Shown piece by piece: positions 33,579 to 41,534 of a DNA stretch of 64,000 bases. Below the pieces are notes generated by a model. It saw nothing but the letters and a program-made list of their open reading frames with translations. It did no database searches and was not told the DNA's origin. The position numbers were made by a program, and so were the translations under genes. Numbering within the stretch: the first letter of the stretch is position 1; each line of letters begins with the position of its first letter. Source of the stretch: Nonomuraea dietziae (GTDB taxonomy: Bacteria > Actinomycetota > Actinomycetes > Streptosporangiales > Streptosporangiaceae); the NCBI RefSeq assembly GCF_014195505.1, contig NZ_JACIBV010000001.1:6076001-6140000 (forward strand). The letters run 5' to 3'.

Positions 33579-33609
33579 TTGACCTGAAGTTAGCTTGAGC
33601 TTCTACGGT
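33579..33609 (+). promoter_or_regulatory. MerR-type promoter with 19-bp spacer, leaderless
   Basis: TTGACC (33579-33584) and TACGGT (33604-33609) are separated by 19 bp, the elongated spacing of MerR-activated promoters. The spacer region holds an imperfect dyad, ACCTGAAG-TTAG-CTTGAGCT. TACGGT ends 7 nt before the ABC transporter ATG at 33617, implying a leaderless mRNA. No merR gene adjoins. Confidence 0.5.
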
Positions 33610-33616
33610 GATCCCC

Positions 33617-35492
33617 ATGGACATGGAAGTCACCGCCTGGAACCAGCTCTACGGCGCGATGAACGCCCGGCAGGAGCGCCGCCCCTTCTCGGCGGCCACG
33701 CTCAGGCGGATCGCCGCCTTCGCCCGCCCGCACAAGGCCAGGCTGGCCAGGTTTCTCGCCCTGAGCCTCGTCATGGCGGCTCTGGCCGTGGCGGCTCCCG
33801 TCCTCGCGGGCAGGGTCGTGGACGCCATCGTGAAGGCCCAGCCCTTCGACGTGGTGCTCGGCCTGGCCGGCCTGATCGCGGGGCTCGCGCTGGCGGAGGC
33901 GGGGCTCGGCCTGCTCACCCGCTACCTGTCGGCGAGCATCGGCGAGGGCCTCATCCTCGACCTGCGCACCGCCGTCTTCGACCACGTGCAGCGGATGCCG
34001 ATCGCCTTCTTCACCCGCACCCGCACCGGCGCCCTGGTCTCACGCCTCAACAACGACGTCATCGGCGCCCAGCGCGCCTTCACCGACATCGTCTCCAGCG
34101 TCGCGGGCAACGTCGTCACGCTCGTGCTGACCCTCATCGTGATGATCGGCATCTCGTGGCAGATCACCCTGCTGGCGCTGCTCCTGCTGCCGGTCTTCGT
34201 CCTGCCCGCCAGGCGCATGGGCGGCCGCATCGCCAAGCTGCGGCGCGAGGGCCGCCGACCACAACGCCGCCATGGGCACCCAGATGACCGAGCGCTTCTC
34301 CGCGCCCGGAGCGACGCTGGTCAAGCTGTTCGGCCGCCCCGCGCACGAGTCCTCCGAGTTCGCCGTCAGGGCCCGCAGGGTCCGCGACATCGGCGTGCGC
34401 ACCGCCGTGACGCAGGCGGTATTCGTCACCGCGCTGACCCTGGTCTCCGCCCTGGCCCTGGCCCTGGTGTACGGCCTCGGCGGCTTCTACGCCCTGCGCG
34501 GTGAGCTCGACGCGGGCTCGGTCGTCGCGCTCGCCCTGCTGCTGACCCGCCTCTACTCCCCGCTGACCGCCCTGGCCAGCGCCAGGGTGGACGTGATGAG
34601 CGCGCTGGTCAGCTTCGAGCGGGTCTTCGAGGTGCTCGACCTCAAGCCGCTCATCCAGGAGAAGCCCGACGCCCAGGCGCTGCCCGACGCGCCGACGAGC
34701 GTGGAGTTCGACCAGGTGCGCTTCGCCTACCCCTCGGCCGACAAGGTGTCGCTCGCCTCTCTGGAGGAGGTCGCCACGCTCGACTCGCGCGGCGGGGTGG
34801 AGGTGCTGAAGGGCATCTCCTTCCGCGCCGAGCCCGGCCAGATGGTTGCCCTCGTCGGCTCCTCAGGAGCGGGCAAGTCCACGATCGCCCAGCTGCTGCC
34901 GCGCCTGTACGACGTGGACGAGGGCGCCGTACGGCTCGGCGGGGTGGACGTCAGGGACCTCACCGCCGACTCCATCAGGGACACGCTCGGCATGGTCACC
35001 CAGGACGGGCACCTCTTCCACGACTCGATCAGGGCGAACCTGCTGCTGGCCCGTCCCGAGGCCACGGAGGAGGAGATCTGGGACTCGCTGCGCAGGGCGC
35101 GCCTCGCCGACCTCATCGAGTCGCTGCCCGACGGGCTGGACACCGTCGTCGGGGAGCGTGGCTACCGGCTGTCGGGCGGCGAGAGGCAGCGGCTCACCAT
35201 CGCCCGCCTCCTGCTGGCCAGGCCCAGGGTGGTCATCCTCGACGAGGCGACCGCCCACCTCGACTCCACCTCGGAGGCCGCCGTGCAGGAGGCCCTCGCC
35301 GAGGCGCTGGACGGCAGGACCGCGATCGTGATCGCGCACCGCCTCTCCACCATCCGCGCGGCCGACCTCATCCTGGTCGTGGAGGACGGCCGCGTGGTGG
35401 AGCAGGGCACTCACGCCACCCTGCTCGCAGAGGGAGGCAGGTACGCCGAGCTGCACAGCACTCAGTTCGACGCCCCCGCCATCGCGGCCTGA
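33617..35492 (+). pseudogene. ABC exporter (fused membrane and ATPase domains), broken by a one-base frameshift
   Basis: The first part (33617 to about 34248) encodes the membrane helices of a type IV ABC exporter (LIVMIGISWQITLLALLLLPVF ... AKLRRE). From about 34250 the next frame continues without a gap: MGTQMTERFSAPGATLVKLFGRP, more helices, then the ATPase with Walker A VGSSGAGKST, signature LSGGERQR, Walker B VVILDEAT and the H-loop IVIAHRLST. Removing one G from GGG at 34249-34251 restores one frame of about 625 residues. So it is either a recent pseudogene or a consensus error. Substrate unknown; multidrug-like. The end overlaps the convergent MFS gene by 31 bp. Confidence 0.85.
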
Positions 35493-36811
35493 GCAGCCGT
35501 ACGGCGCAGCGAGAAGAGCGCCACGGGGACGCCCACGGCCACGATGATCGCCGCGATCACCAGCGTGGACTGGTAGGCGGCGAGGAACGTGCTCTGGCTC
35601 TGCCTGGCGCTGAGGATGGCGCCCAGCACGGTGATGCCGAGCAGGCCGAACACCTCGCGCGAGACGTTGAGCACGCCGGAGGCCACACCGGCGCGCTCGG
35701 CGGGAAGCGCGCCGAGGATCATCGTGGTCAGCGGGACCAGCATGCCGCCGCCCAGGCCGTACAGCAGGAACCAGGGCAGGACGTCGAGGTAGCCGCCGTC
35801 GGCCCCCACGTAGGAGATGCCGAGCACGGCCACCGCCATCAGCCCCAGGCCGAGCGCGACGGTCTGGGCGTTGCCGAGCAAGCGCGCCAGGCGCTGTGAC
35901 TGGAGGGCGACGACGGCCATGACCAGGGCCATCGGGACGAAGGCCGCGCCCGCCTCGACGGGGGAGAAGCCCAGGGAGTTCTGGAGCCAGAGGGCGCTGA
36001 AGAAGTAGATGCCGAAGACGCCGAACGACCACAGGCCCATGGCGAGCGTGCCGCCGGTGAACACCCTGCTCCTGAAGAGGGTCACGTCGATCATCGGCTG
36101 CTTCGACCTCGACTCGATGATCACGAAGGCCGCCGCCGAGCCGGCCGTGACGGCGACGAGGGGGAGGTTCCAGCCCTCGATGAGTCCGAAGGTCAGGGCG
36201 AACAGGGCGATCGCCGAGGTGACGAGGCCCGGCAGGTCGAGGCTGTGCCGTACGCGGTGGGTGTCGGGACGGATGGCCCACAGGGCCAGCGCGAACGTGG
36301 CCACCCCGATGGGCACGTTGATCAGGTAGATCCAGCCCCAGTGCAGGTTCTGGCTGATGAAGCCGCCTGTCGCGGGGCCGAGCGCCATGGACAGCGCGCC
36401 GCTGGCGGTCCAGATGCCGACGGCCGCGCCACGCTCGCGCGGGTCGGGGAAGATCGAGGAGATGAGCGCCAGCGCGGTCGGCGTGAGAAAGGCCGCCCCG
36501 ACCCCCTGGACGGCACGCGCCGCGATCAGCGTGGCGCCGTCGGGGGCGAGGCCCGCGCCCATCGAGGACAGCGTGAAGACGGCCAGTCCGATCAGGAAGG
36601 TCCTGCGCTTGCCGATCACGTCGGCCAGCCTGCCGCCGACCAGCATGAGCCCGGCGAAGACCAGCATGTAGCCGGTCGCCACCCACTCGAGGCCCGACAG
36701 CGTCAGCCCGAGATCCCGCTGGATCGTCGGGAGCGAGACGTTCGAGATGTTGTTGTCGAGATACGTCATGAAAGTTCCGAGGGTCACCGCGCCGAGCGCC
36801 CACCATCGCAT
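35462..36811 (-). CDS. MFS drug exporter (DHA2-like)
   Basis: This 449-residue protein has 12 to 14 membrane helices and the major facilitator motifs: GGRLADVIGKRR (motif A) and GALSMALGPATGGFI (motif C-like antiporter signature). It should expel a drug or metabolite by proton antiport. The ATG at 36811 follows AGGAG by 8 nt; an ATG two codons earlier is too close to it. It is divergent from a TetR gene with palindromic operators between, the standard layout of a self-regulated efflux pair. Confidence 0.9.
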   Translation of the reverse strand: MRWWALGAVTLGTFMTYLDNNISNVSLPTIQRDLGLTLSGLEWVATGYMLVFAGLMLVGGRLADVIGKRRTFLIGLAVFTLSSMGAGLAPDGATLIAARAVQGVGAAFLTPTALALISSIFPDPRERGAAVGIWTASGALSMALGPATGGFISQNLHWGWIYLINVPIGVATFALALWAIRPDTHRVRHSLDLPGLVTSAIALFALTFGLIEGWNLPLVAVTAGSAAAFVIIESRSKQPMIDVTLFRSRVFTGGTLAMGLWSFGVFGIYFFSALWLQNSLGFSPVEAGAAFVPMALVMAVVALQSQRLARLLGNAQTVALGLGLMAVAVLGISYVGADGGYLDVLPWFLLYGLGGGMLVPLTTMILGALPAERAGVASGVLNVSREVFGLLGITVLGAILSARQSQSTFLAAYQSTLVIAAIIVAVGVPVALFSLRRTAAQAAMAGASN

Positions 36812-36824
36812 GTCCATCACTCCT

Positions 36825-36868
36825 ATACGCCGTACTTGTACGACGTACAGTGAACTTGTACGACGTAT
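36825..36868. promoter_or_regulatory. TetR operator repeats between MFS and tetR
   Basis: The 11-bp palindrome GTACGACGTAC lies at 36838-36848 and recurs with one change at 36858-36868, as part of a direct repeat (ACTTGTACGACGTA) of 20-bp period; a related ATACGCCGTAC lies at 36825-36835. The second copy overlaps the TATAGT -10 (36866-36871) of the tetR gene. The same palindrome recurs before the MFS gene at 41.5-43 kb. Confidence 0.7.
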
Positions 36869-36871
36869 AGT
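36866..36871 (+). promoter_or_regulatory. Leaderless -10 element (TATAGT) of the tetR gene
   Basis: TATAGT ends 8 nt before an in-frame GTG (36880) and 11 nt before the ATG at 36883. It overlaps an operator half. Confidence 0.5.
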
Positions 36872-36882
36872 TGTCAACCGTG

Positions 36883-37536
36883 ATGGGAAAACTGACGGCC
36901 GAGGCGATCGTCGACAAGGCGCTGGAGATCGGGGACGGCGAGGGGCTCGAGGCGGTGACCATCAGGCGGCTGGCCACCGACCTGGGCGTCACGCCGATGG
37001 CGCTCTACTGGCACTTCAAGAACAAGGAGCAGCTGCTGGTCGGGATGGCCGACCACCTGATCGCCGGGTTCGCGCCCGCCGCCGGGGACGACCGGCCGTG
37101 GCAGGAGCAGCTGCACGACCTGACGCTCGGCCTGATCAGGGTGCTGCGCAGGTACCCGTGCGCGAAGAACCTGCTGGAGCAGGTCGACCAGACCGCCGTG
37201 CCGAGCTTCCTCGCGGTGTGGGACAGGGCGCTCGGCCTGGCCCACTCGGCGGGGTTCGGCTACGAGGAGTCCTGCCTGATCACCAAGTACCTGCTGCAGA
37301 GCGCGATCTCCATCGCCGACGCGCCGGTTCACTTCAGGCCGGGCCGTACGCCTGAGGAGATCGCCGAACTGCAGAGGGTGAAGCGCCTGTCGCTGCAGAC
37401 CCTGCCGCCGGGCACCTATCCCCACCTCGTGGCGATGGCCGGCCCCATGGTCGAGGGCATGAGCGAGGAGTTCTACGACAGCTTCGGCGTCGAACTCGTG
37501 CTCGGAGGGATCACCGCGCTCGCCGCCCGCCGATAA
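36883..37536 (+). CDS. TetR-family regulator of the adjacent MFS exporter
   Basis: This 217-residue protein (218 if the GTG at 36880 is used) has a TetR helix-turn-helix (LTAEAIVDKALEIG ... VTIRRLATDLGVTPMALYWHFKNKEQLL) and a helical C-terminal domain like that of TetR proper. It probably represses itself and the divergent MFS gene through the palindromes between them, and is relieved by a pump substrate. The TAA stop is part of the -10 of the next gene. Confidence 0.88.
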   Translation: MGKLTAEAIVDKALEIGDGEGLEAVTIRRLATDLGVTPMALYWHFKNKEQLLVGMADHLIAGFAPAAGDDRPWQEQLHDLTLGLIRVLRRYPCAKNLLEQVDQTAVPSFLAVWDRALGLAHSAGFGYEESCLITKYLLQSAISIADAPVHFRPGRTPEEIAELQRVKRLSLQTLPPGTYPHLVAMAGPMVEGMSEEFYDSFGVELVLGGITALAARR

Positions 37537-37539
37537 AGT
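37534..37539 (+). promoter_or_regulatory. Leaderless -10 element (TAAAGT) of the MTHFR-like gene
   Basis: TAAAGT, which includes the TetR stop codon, ends 7 nt before the ATG at 37547. No Shine-Dalgarno sequence is present. Confidence 0.5.
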
Positions 37540-37546
37540 GCCCGGT

Positions 37547-38293
37547 ATGACTTTTCAGCTGGTCTGCGAGATCGAACCGCCCACCAAGCCCGATCTCACG
37601 CACGTCCGGCACCAGATCGGCACGCTCGGCAAGCTCGCCCACTCCTTCCTCATCCCCGACAACCACATCGGCAGGGCGACCGTCTCCAGCGTCGCCGTCG
37701 CCCACGAGGTCCAGTCGATGGGCGGACGCAGCATCGCCTGCCTCAACTCCCGCGACCGCAACCTGCTGGGCCTGCGCCGCGACCTGCTGACGGCGGCCGC
37801 GTACGGCGTTGACCAGTTCCTGTTCGTGTACGGCGACAAGCCCACGGTCGGCAACAGGACCAGCGACCTCACCGTGCGCTCGATGATCGAGGAGGCGCGC
37901 GCGTTCTCGCCCTCCTTCCGCGTCGGCGCCGCGGCGGGGCTGCGGCCGCTCCCCGCGTGGAAGCGGGCGGCCGACTTCCTCTTCGTCCAGGTGAGCTTCT
38001 CCCTGGACGCGCTGCTGAGGTGGCGTGAGCAGAACCAGGTGGACGTGCCGGTCTACGCAGGGGTGATGGTCCTGGCCAGCCGGCAGCACGCCCAGCGCCT
38101 GGCCGCCGCCATCCCTGACATCGACATCCCGTCGGAGCTGGTGGAACGGCTGGGGGAAGATCGGATGGCGGGGGTGGAGGCAGCCTGCGAGCAGGTCCTG
38201 CGCCTCAGGGACTCGGGCGCCTTCGACGGGGTGCACCTGATCCCTGTGGCGAGGTACCGCGACGTCGAGTCCCGCCTGCACGACACCCTCTGA
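37547..38293 (+). CDS. Methylenetetrahydrofolate-reductase-fold protein
   Basis: This 248-residue protein has a TIM-barrel pattern like MTHFR: FQLVCEIEPPTKPDLTHV, SIACLNSRDRNLLGLRRDLL, VDQFLFVYGDKPTVGN, FRVGAAAGLRP, FLFVQVSFSLDALLRW and VPVYAGVMVLASRQHAQRLA. True MetF proteins are about 300 residues and more highly conserved, so this may be a paralogue with another folate or flavin role. It is separate from methionine genes. Confidence 0.75.
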   Translation: MTFQLVCEIEPPTKPDLTHVRHQIGTLGKLAHSFLIPDNHIGRATVSSVAVAHEVQSMGGRSIACLNSRDRNLLGLRRDLLTAAAYGVDQFLFVYGDKPTVGNRTSDLTVRSMIEEARAFSPSFRVGAAAGLRPLPAWKRAADFLFVQVSFSLDALLRWREQNQVDVPVYAGVMVLASRQHAQRLAAAIPDIDIPSELVERLGEDRMAGVEAACEQVLRLRDSGAFDGVHLIPVARYRDVESRLHDTL

Positions 38294-38323
38294 CGATCAG
38301 CCGCCCCTCCGACCCGGCGTGCG

Positions 38324-38842
38324 TTACTTGTCGGGGCGGACGGACAGGATCGTGGTCACGTTGTCCCAGTCGGTCACCTGGACCCTGTCGGCCATGAGAC
38401 GCAGGCGCTTGGAGATCTCTTCGTGGCCGTCCAGGTTGGCGTCGACGCCCTTGGCGATCTGGCCAGAGACGGCCTCATAGCCGGTCCCGCCGCCCTCGCC
38501 CTTGAAGAAGGTCGTCCCGGGCTGGCCTCCGCCCCAGAAGTTCCCGATGGCGTTCAGCTCGTCCATGGCGTCCTTGACGTACGAGGCAAGGTCGTTGCGT
38601 TCGAGGTCGAAGGCGCGAGCGACCGACCGGAGGTGCGCGGGATAGATCTCCATCGGCAGCTGGAGCCGCACCCCCTGGCGCAGCCGGTGCGGGTCGCCGA
38701 TGACGTCGCGGTTGGCGGCGTAGATCCGCTCCCAGAGGGAGCCGTCCTCGAAGTACTTCTCCGCGATCTCCCAGAGGGACTCCTCCGGGCCGACCGTGAT
38801 CGTCTCGGGCCGCACGGGCGGCTCGATGGGCTCGTCCGACAT
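38324..38842 (-). CDS. LysM-domain protein with helical C-terminus
   Basis: This 172-residue protein has a LysM-like domain at residues 14-63 (ITVGPEESLWEIAEKYFEDGSLWERIYAANRDVI ... LQLP) and a helical region resembling WXG100-type substrates (NAIGNFWGGGQPGTTFFKGEGG ... WDNVTTILSV). There is no signal peptide. It begins 2 nt after the upstream stop, third in an operon with YbaB-like and WXG100-like proteins, and may be exported by a type VII system encoded elsewhere (inference). Confidence 0.75.
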   Translation of the reverse strand: MSDEPIEPPVRPETITVGPEESLWEIAEKYFEDGSLWERIYAANRDVIGDPHRLRQGVRLQLPMEIYPAHLRSVARAFDLERNDLASYVKDAMDELNAIGNFWGGGQPGTTFFKGEGGGTGYEAVSGQIAKGVDANLDGHEEISKRLRLMADRVQVTDWDNVTTILSVRPDK

Positions 38843-38844
38843 CG

Positions 38845-39750
38845 TCACCCCGCGGGTTTGTGGGCCATCGTGAAGTAGAGGAGCGCCCTGCCCAGGGTCT
38901 CCTTCCAGGTCGGGATGAGCTCCGAGCCCGTCTGGCCGTTCATCGCGTCGTAGGAGGGGCCGTAGCCGATCGAGCCGCCCGCCATCCGGTTGAGGAAGGC
39001 CTGCACGTCGGCGTTCTTGGTCACCGTCCTGGTCAGGGGCGCGGCGGCGTCGTACACGCCGTAGAAGACGACCGACGCGGCGAACTCCTTCAACGCCTGC
39101 TTGGCGTTGTCCTCGAAGGAGCCGGCGTCCGCGCCGCGCAGCGCCTTCACGCCCGCCACCACGGCCACGTCGCCGGCCGCGAAGAACACGCTGCCGATCG
39201 TGTACTCGGTCAGCTTGCTCATCAGGATGCGGGCGATGTTGTGCTCCAGCAGCTTCGCCAGGAGCCTGGCCTGCGCGCGCCGCATGAGGAACTGGGTGAG
39301 GTGGTAGGCGCCGGTCGCCTGCCAGGGGAAGGTGGTGAGGAAGACGAAGCTGGCGAAGTTGGCGATGGCCAGCGTCCGGTAGGCGTCCTGGGCCGTCTCG
39401 ACGACCTCGGCGAACTCCTCGCAGGCCGCGCTGTTCTGCCTGCACCGCGCGGCGAGCTGGGCGGCGTGACCCAGGGCGGGAGGCAGCGGGTACAGCCCCT
39501 CGGTCACCGTCGACTTGTACGCCTCGACGCCCTCGCCCGCGTTGCGCCTCCACACGGCCGAGGCCGCGGGGTAGGTGCGGTTCGGGCTCTGCTCGATCCG
39601 CTCGGCGAGCCTCGCCCAGACGTCGCGGGCCTCGCGGGCCTTGACGGGGTCGCCGTCGGGATAGTCGACATTGAGCATCTGGAAGACGAACCCCGCGAGA
39701 CCGAGGGTGCCGAAGGCGTAGATGCTGCCGCGGCTCGGGCTGATCCTCAA
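38845..39750 (-). CDS. WXG100-like domain protein
   Basis: This 301-residue protein resembles the long N-terminal WXG100-like domain of actinobacterial secreted toxins: PSRGSIYAFGTLGLAGFVFQML, EARDVWARLAERIEQ, and several hydrophobic helices (IANFASFVFLTTFPWQATG, IGSVFFAAGDVAVVAGVKAL). No toxin domain follows. The TTG start overlaps the YbaB-like stop as TTGA, so the genes are coupled. The missing C-terminal effector may be supplied in trans by the LysM protein, or the protein may be a carrier; both are guesses. Confidence 0.65.
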   Translation of the reverse strand: MRISPSRGSIYAFGTLGLAGFVFQMLNVDYPDGDPVKAREARDVWARLAERIEQSPNRTYPAASAVWRRNAGEGVEAYKSTVTEGLYPLPPALGHAAQLAARCRQNSAACEEFAEVVETAQDAYRTLAIANFASFVFLTTFPWQATGAYHLTQFLMRRAQARLLAKLLEHNIARILMSKLTEYTIGSVFFAAGDVAVVAGVKALRGADAGSFEDNAKQALKEFAASVVFYGVYDAAAPLTRTVTKNADVQAFLNRMAGGSIGYGPSYDAMNGQTGSELIPTWKETLGRALLYFTMAHKPAG

Positions 39751-40073
39751 CGGTCCACGTCCAGCCCGGTTCCTGCGATGAACGGATCGACGAGCTCGCC
39801 GATCCCTGCCTCCGCGTTCCTGGCCGCCTCGGCCGCCGCCTCGAGGACGGCCGCGGCGAGCTCGTCGGAGCCGAGCCGCATGGCGCGCGCGTCGATCGTG
39901 AGGCCGATCAGGGCTCCGGTCGGCGACGCCTCGGCGACCACCCGTCCCTGCGCCGCCTCGCCCCTGCCCCTCACCTCGGTGATCCGGTCACGAAGGTGTT
40001 CGAGCTGTGTGACGTCCTTCTGAAACTCCTCCAGGAGCCTGCCGATCTCCTGGTCCCCGGTTCCGTGTCGCAT
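39747..40073 (-). CDS. YbaB/EbfC-family protein
   Basis: A 108-residue protein: an N-terminal coiled helix (IGRLLEEFQKDVTQLEHLRDRITEVRGRGEAAQG), then VVAEASPTGALIGLTIDARAM and a C-terminal helix, the fold of YbaB nucleoid-associated proteins. In actinobacteria divergent copies precede type VII-linked genes, as here. The ATG at 40073 lies 7 nt after TATGCT; a start four codons earlier would sit inside that hexamer. Confidence 0.82.
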   Translation of the reverse strand: MRHGTGDQEIGRLLEEFQKDVTQLEHLRDRITEVRGRGEAAQGRVVAEASPTGALIGLTIDARAMRLGSDELAAAVLEAAAEAARNAEAGIGELVDPFIAGTGLDVDR

Positions 40074-40080
40074 CTGGACC

Positions 40081-40086
40081 AGCATA
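40081..40086 (-). promoter_or_regulatory. Leaderless -10 element (TATGCT) of the YbaB/WXG/LysM operon
   Basis: TATGCT on the minus strand ends 7 nt before the ATG at 40073. Confidence 0.5.
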
Positions 40087-40132
40087 GATCACATGTCGAG
40101 GAATCTGCATATTATCGATGGGAAAAGAGGGT

Positions 40133-40537
40133 TTAGCTGGTCTGGACGTCGTACCTCAGTCGCGAGGTCGCCACGTACTCGCGGTGCTCCTCCGCCCACC
40201 GGATGAGCGAGCTGACCTCCACCGACAGGGTCTCGCCCACCGGGGTCAGCGCGTAGTCCACGCGGGGCGGCGACGTGGGGGTGACCGTACGCTCCACCAG
40301 CCCGTCGCGCTCCAGGCTGCGCAGGGTCAGGGTGAGCATCCGCTGCGAGATCCCCTCGATGGAGCGCTGCAGCTCCGAGTAGCGCCTGGAGCCGCCGCCG
40401 AGCAGCGCCATGACCAGCACGCTCCACTTGTCGCCGACCCTGTCGAGGACGTCGCGCAGCTGGCAGGTCGCGTCGGCGGCGCCGATGGGGCGCACATCGG
40501 TGTTCGTTACGAGGGACAAAGTGCCTTCTTCCGTCAC
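40133..40537 (-). CDS. HxlR-family transcriptional regulator
   Basis: This 134-residue winged-helix protein has the HxlR pattern: CQLRDVLDRVGDKWSVLVMALLGGGSRRYSELQRSIEGISQRMLTLTLRSLERDGLVERT. A Cys near the N-terminus of the domain is a usual sensing residue in this family. GTG at 40537 gives the expected length but lacks a clear Shine-Dalgarno. It is divergent from an oxidoreductase, a common pairing in which HxlR senses redox or aldehyde stress. Confidence 0.87.
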   Translation of the reverse strand: MTEEGTLSLVTNTDVRPIGAADATCQLRDVLDRVGDKWSVLVMALLGGGSRRYSELQRSIEGISQRMLTLTLRSLERDGLVERTVTPTSPPRVDYALTPVGETLSVEVSSLIRWAEEHREYVATSRLRYDVQTS

Positions 40538-40607
40538 CAGGCCATGGTGGCCCAGACTCGACACGCGCACAAGAAGTAACCAACGCACAAACAGTAAGGA
40601 GAATCCC

Positions 40608-41534
40608 ATGCGTGCTGTCGCCTTCACCGCGTTCGGTGCCGCCCCCGAGGTCACCGAGTTGCCGGTGCCGGAGCCTGCGCCAGGGGAGGTGCTCGTCCAG
40701 GTGCGAGCCTCGTCGGTCAACGGCTTCGACCTCGGCGTCCTGGGCGGCTTCCTGAAGGGTGTCTACGAGTACGAGTTCCCCGTGGTGATCGGCAAGGACT
40801 TCGCCGGAGTGGTCGCCGCGGTGGGAGAGGGCGTGAACGAGATGGCCGTCGGCGACGAGGTGTTCGGCGTCGTCATGCGTCCCACGCTGGGACAGGGCGG
40901 CTTCGCCGAGTACGTCGCCGTCCCGCAGGGCTACGGCATCGCCCGCCTGCCCGACGGGCTCGACCACGCCCGCGCCGGCGTGCTGGGCCTGGCCGGCACC
41001 GCCGCGCTGAACGCTCTCGACGCGGTCGCGCCAGAGGCGGGGGAGAGCGTCCTGATCTCGGGTGCGACCGGAGGCGTCGGCGCGCTGGCGATCCAGCTCG
41101 CCGCCTCCAGAGGCGCCACGGTGATCGCCACCGCGCGACCTGGCGCCGAGACCGAGTTCGTCACCGGCCTCGGGGCCGCGCACGCCGTGGACCACGCCGA
41201 CCTGGCGGCGGGGGTGCGCGCCGTCGCCCCCGGCGGCGTGCACGCGGCCCTCCACCTCGCGGGCGACGGCGCGGCCGTCGCGGACCTGCTCGCGAACGGC
41301 GGGCGCTTCGCCTCGACCGTGCACTTCACCCCCGAGAACGCAGGGGAGCGCGACCTCAAGGCCACGACCGTGATGGCCGACCCGAACCCCGCCACGCTGG
41401 CGCTGCTCGCCGCCGAGGTGGTCCAGGGCCGGCTGCGGGTGCCCGTGGCCAGGGTCTACCCGCTGGAGGAGGCGCAGCGGGCCATCGCCGACTTCACCGG
41501 TGGAACCCTCGGCAAGCTAGCCGTCTCGATCTGA
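40608..41534 (+). CDS. Zinc-free quinone oxidoreductase-like MDR enzyme
   Basis: This 308-residue medium-chain dehydrogenase has the alcohol-dehydrogenase-like fold with PVVIGKDFAGVVAAVG and the NADP site LISGATGGVGALAIQLA, and lacks the GHE zinc motif. Such enzymes reduce quinones or enones with NADPH. AAGGAG stands 6 nt before the ATG. The divergent HxlR gene probably controls it. The stop overlaps the convergent MFS gene by 18 bp. Confidence 0.9.
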   Translation: MRAVAFTAFGAAPEVTELPVPEPAPGEVLVQVRASSVNGFDLGVLGGFLKGVYEYEFPVVIGKDFAGVVAAVGEGVNEMAVGDEVFGVVMRPTLGQGGFAEYVAVPQGYGIARLPDGLDHARAGVLGLAGTAALNALDAVAPEAGESVLISGATGGVGALAIQLAASRGATVIATARPGAETEFVTGLGAAHAVDHADLAAGVRAVAPGGVHAALHLAGDGAAVADLLANGGRFASTVHFTPENAGERDLKATTVMADPNPATLALLAAEVVQGRLRVPVARVYPLEEAQRAIADFTGGTLGKLAVSI

